Shown here: piece by piece, positions 5,427 through 5,446 of the stretch | How the letters are laid out: each line of letters begins with the position of its first letter | How positions within the stretch are numbered: position 1 is the stretch's first letter | Source of the DNA: an uncultured Ruminococcus sp. | GTDB lineage: Bacteria; Bacillota; Clostridia; Oscillospirales; Acutalibacteraceae | Direction: 5' to 3' | NCBI GenBank assembly: GCA_902772795.1 | Contig: CACYBZ010000152.1 | Span: forward strand, 1-5,446 | Length of the DNA: 5,446 nt | Notes under the pieces: model-generated | Told to the model about the DNA's origin: nothing | Databases searched by the model: none | What the model saw: only the letters and a program-made list of their open reading frames with translations | Made by a program: the position numbers and the translations under genes

Positions 5427-5446
5427 GTTTTTTTTAGCTATTTGCC

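Noticed and set aside
5428..5435. Run of eight T on the plus strand near the right edge, as a possible plus-strand terminator
   Set aside because: No stable GC-containing hairpin precedes it on the plus strand within the visible sequence, and no plus-strand gene leads into it.
1..5446. CRISPR array, tRNA or rRNA genes, insertion sequence or attachment sites
   Set aside because: No regularly spaced repeats, no tRNA-like or rRNA-like stretches, no transposase and no terminal inverted repeats were seen.

Overview
The window looks like a piece of chromosome from a low-to-moderate GC Clostridia bacterium, most likely a gut Ruminococcus-like species. The pointers are the secreted starch-binding-type protein with a Pro/Thr-rich linker, strong AAGGAGG-type ribosome binding sites, AT-rich intergenic DNA, and Firmicutes-type TarI and TarJ. 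The genus is an inference from protein style and was not tested by a search. Every supported gene lies on the minus strand, so the biological order runs from the right edge to the left.

Right part (about 5446 to 1508): a four-gene unit. A promoter-like region (about 5384-5428) precedes a membrane-anchored family 2 glycosyltransferase of the ExoA type (5325-4276). A LicD-family phosphotransferase follows (about 4241-3378). A 99-base gap after it can fold into an unusually strong RNA structure. Next come tarI (3278-2565), a ribitol-5-phosphate cytidylyltransferase, and tarJ (2572-1559), a ribulose-5-phosphate reductase that overlaps tarI by 8 bases. A Rho-independent terminator (1537-1508) closes the unit. 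TarJ and TarI together make CDP-ribitol from ribulose 5-phosphate and CTP. LicD proteins move a phospho-alcohol from a CDP carrier onto a glycan, and the glycosyltransferase probably builds or extends that glycan. The natural reading is a pathway that decorates a cell-surface glycan with phosphoribitol. No choline genes (licA, licB, licC) and no TarK/TarL-type polymerase are visible here.

Middle (1558 to 1263): AT-rich intergenic DNA with the operon terminator, several inverted repeats, and a very good sigma-A-type promoter (TTGCAA, 17 bases, TATAAT) driving the next gene. The expected transcript begins with a small hairpin.

Left part (1247 to 1): the first 415 codons of a secreted protein. 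It has a signal peptide, an N-terminal aromatic-rich beta domain, a Pro/Thr/Glu linker, and a second domain resembling starch-binding modules (CBM25/26 type). It runs off the left edge. This gene seems to be a separate transcription unit, unrelated in function to the phosphoribitol genes.

The most interesting points are the pairing of LicD with a dedicated CDP-ribitol supply, which parallels the mammalian ISPD/fukutin/FKRP system, and the structured, possibly two-state RNA between licD and tarI.
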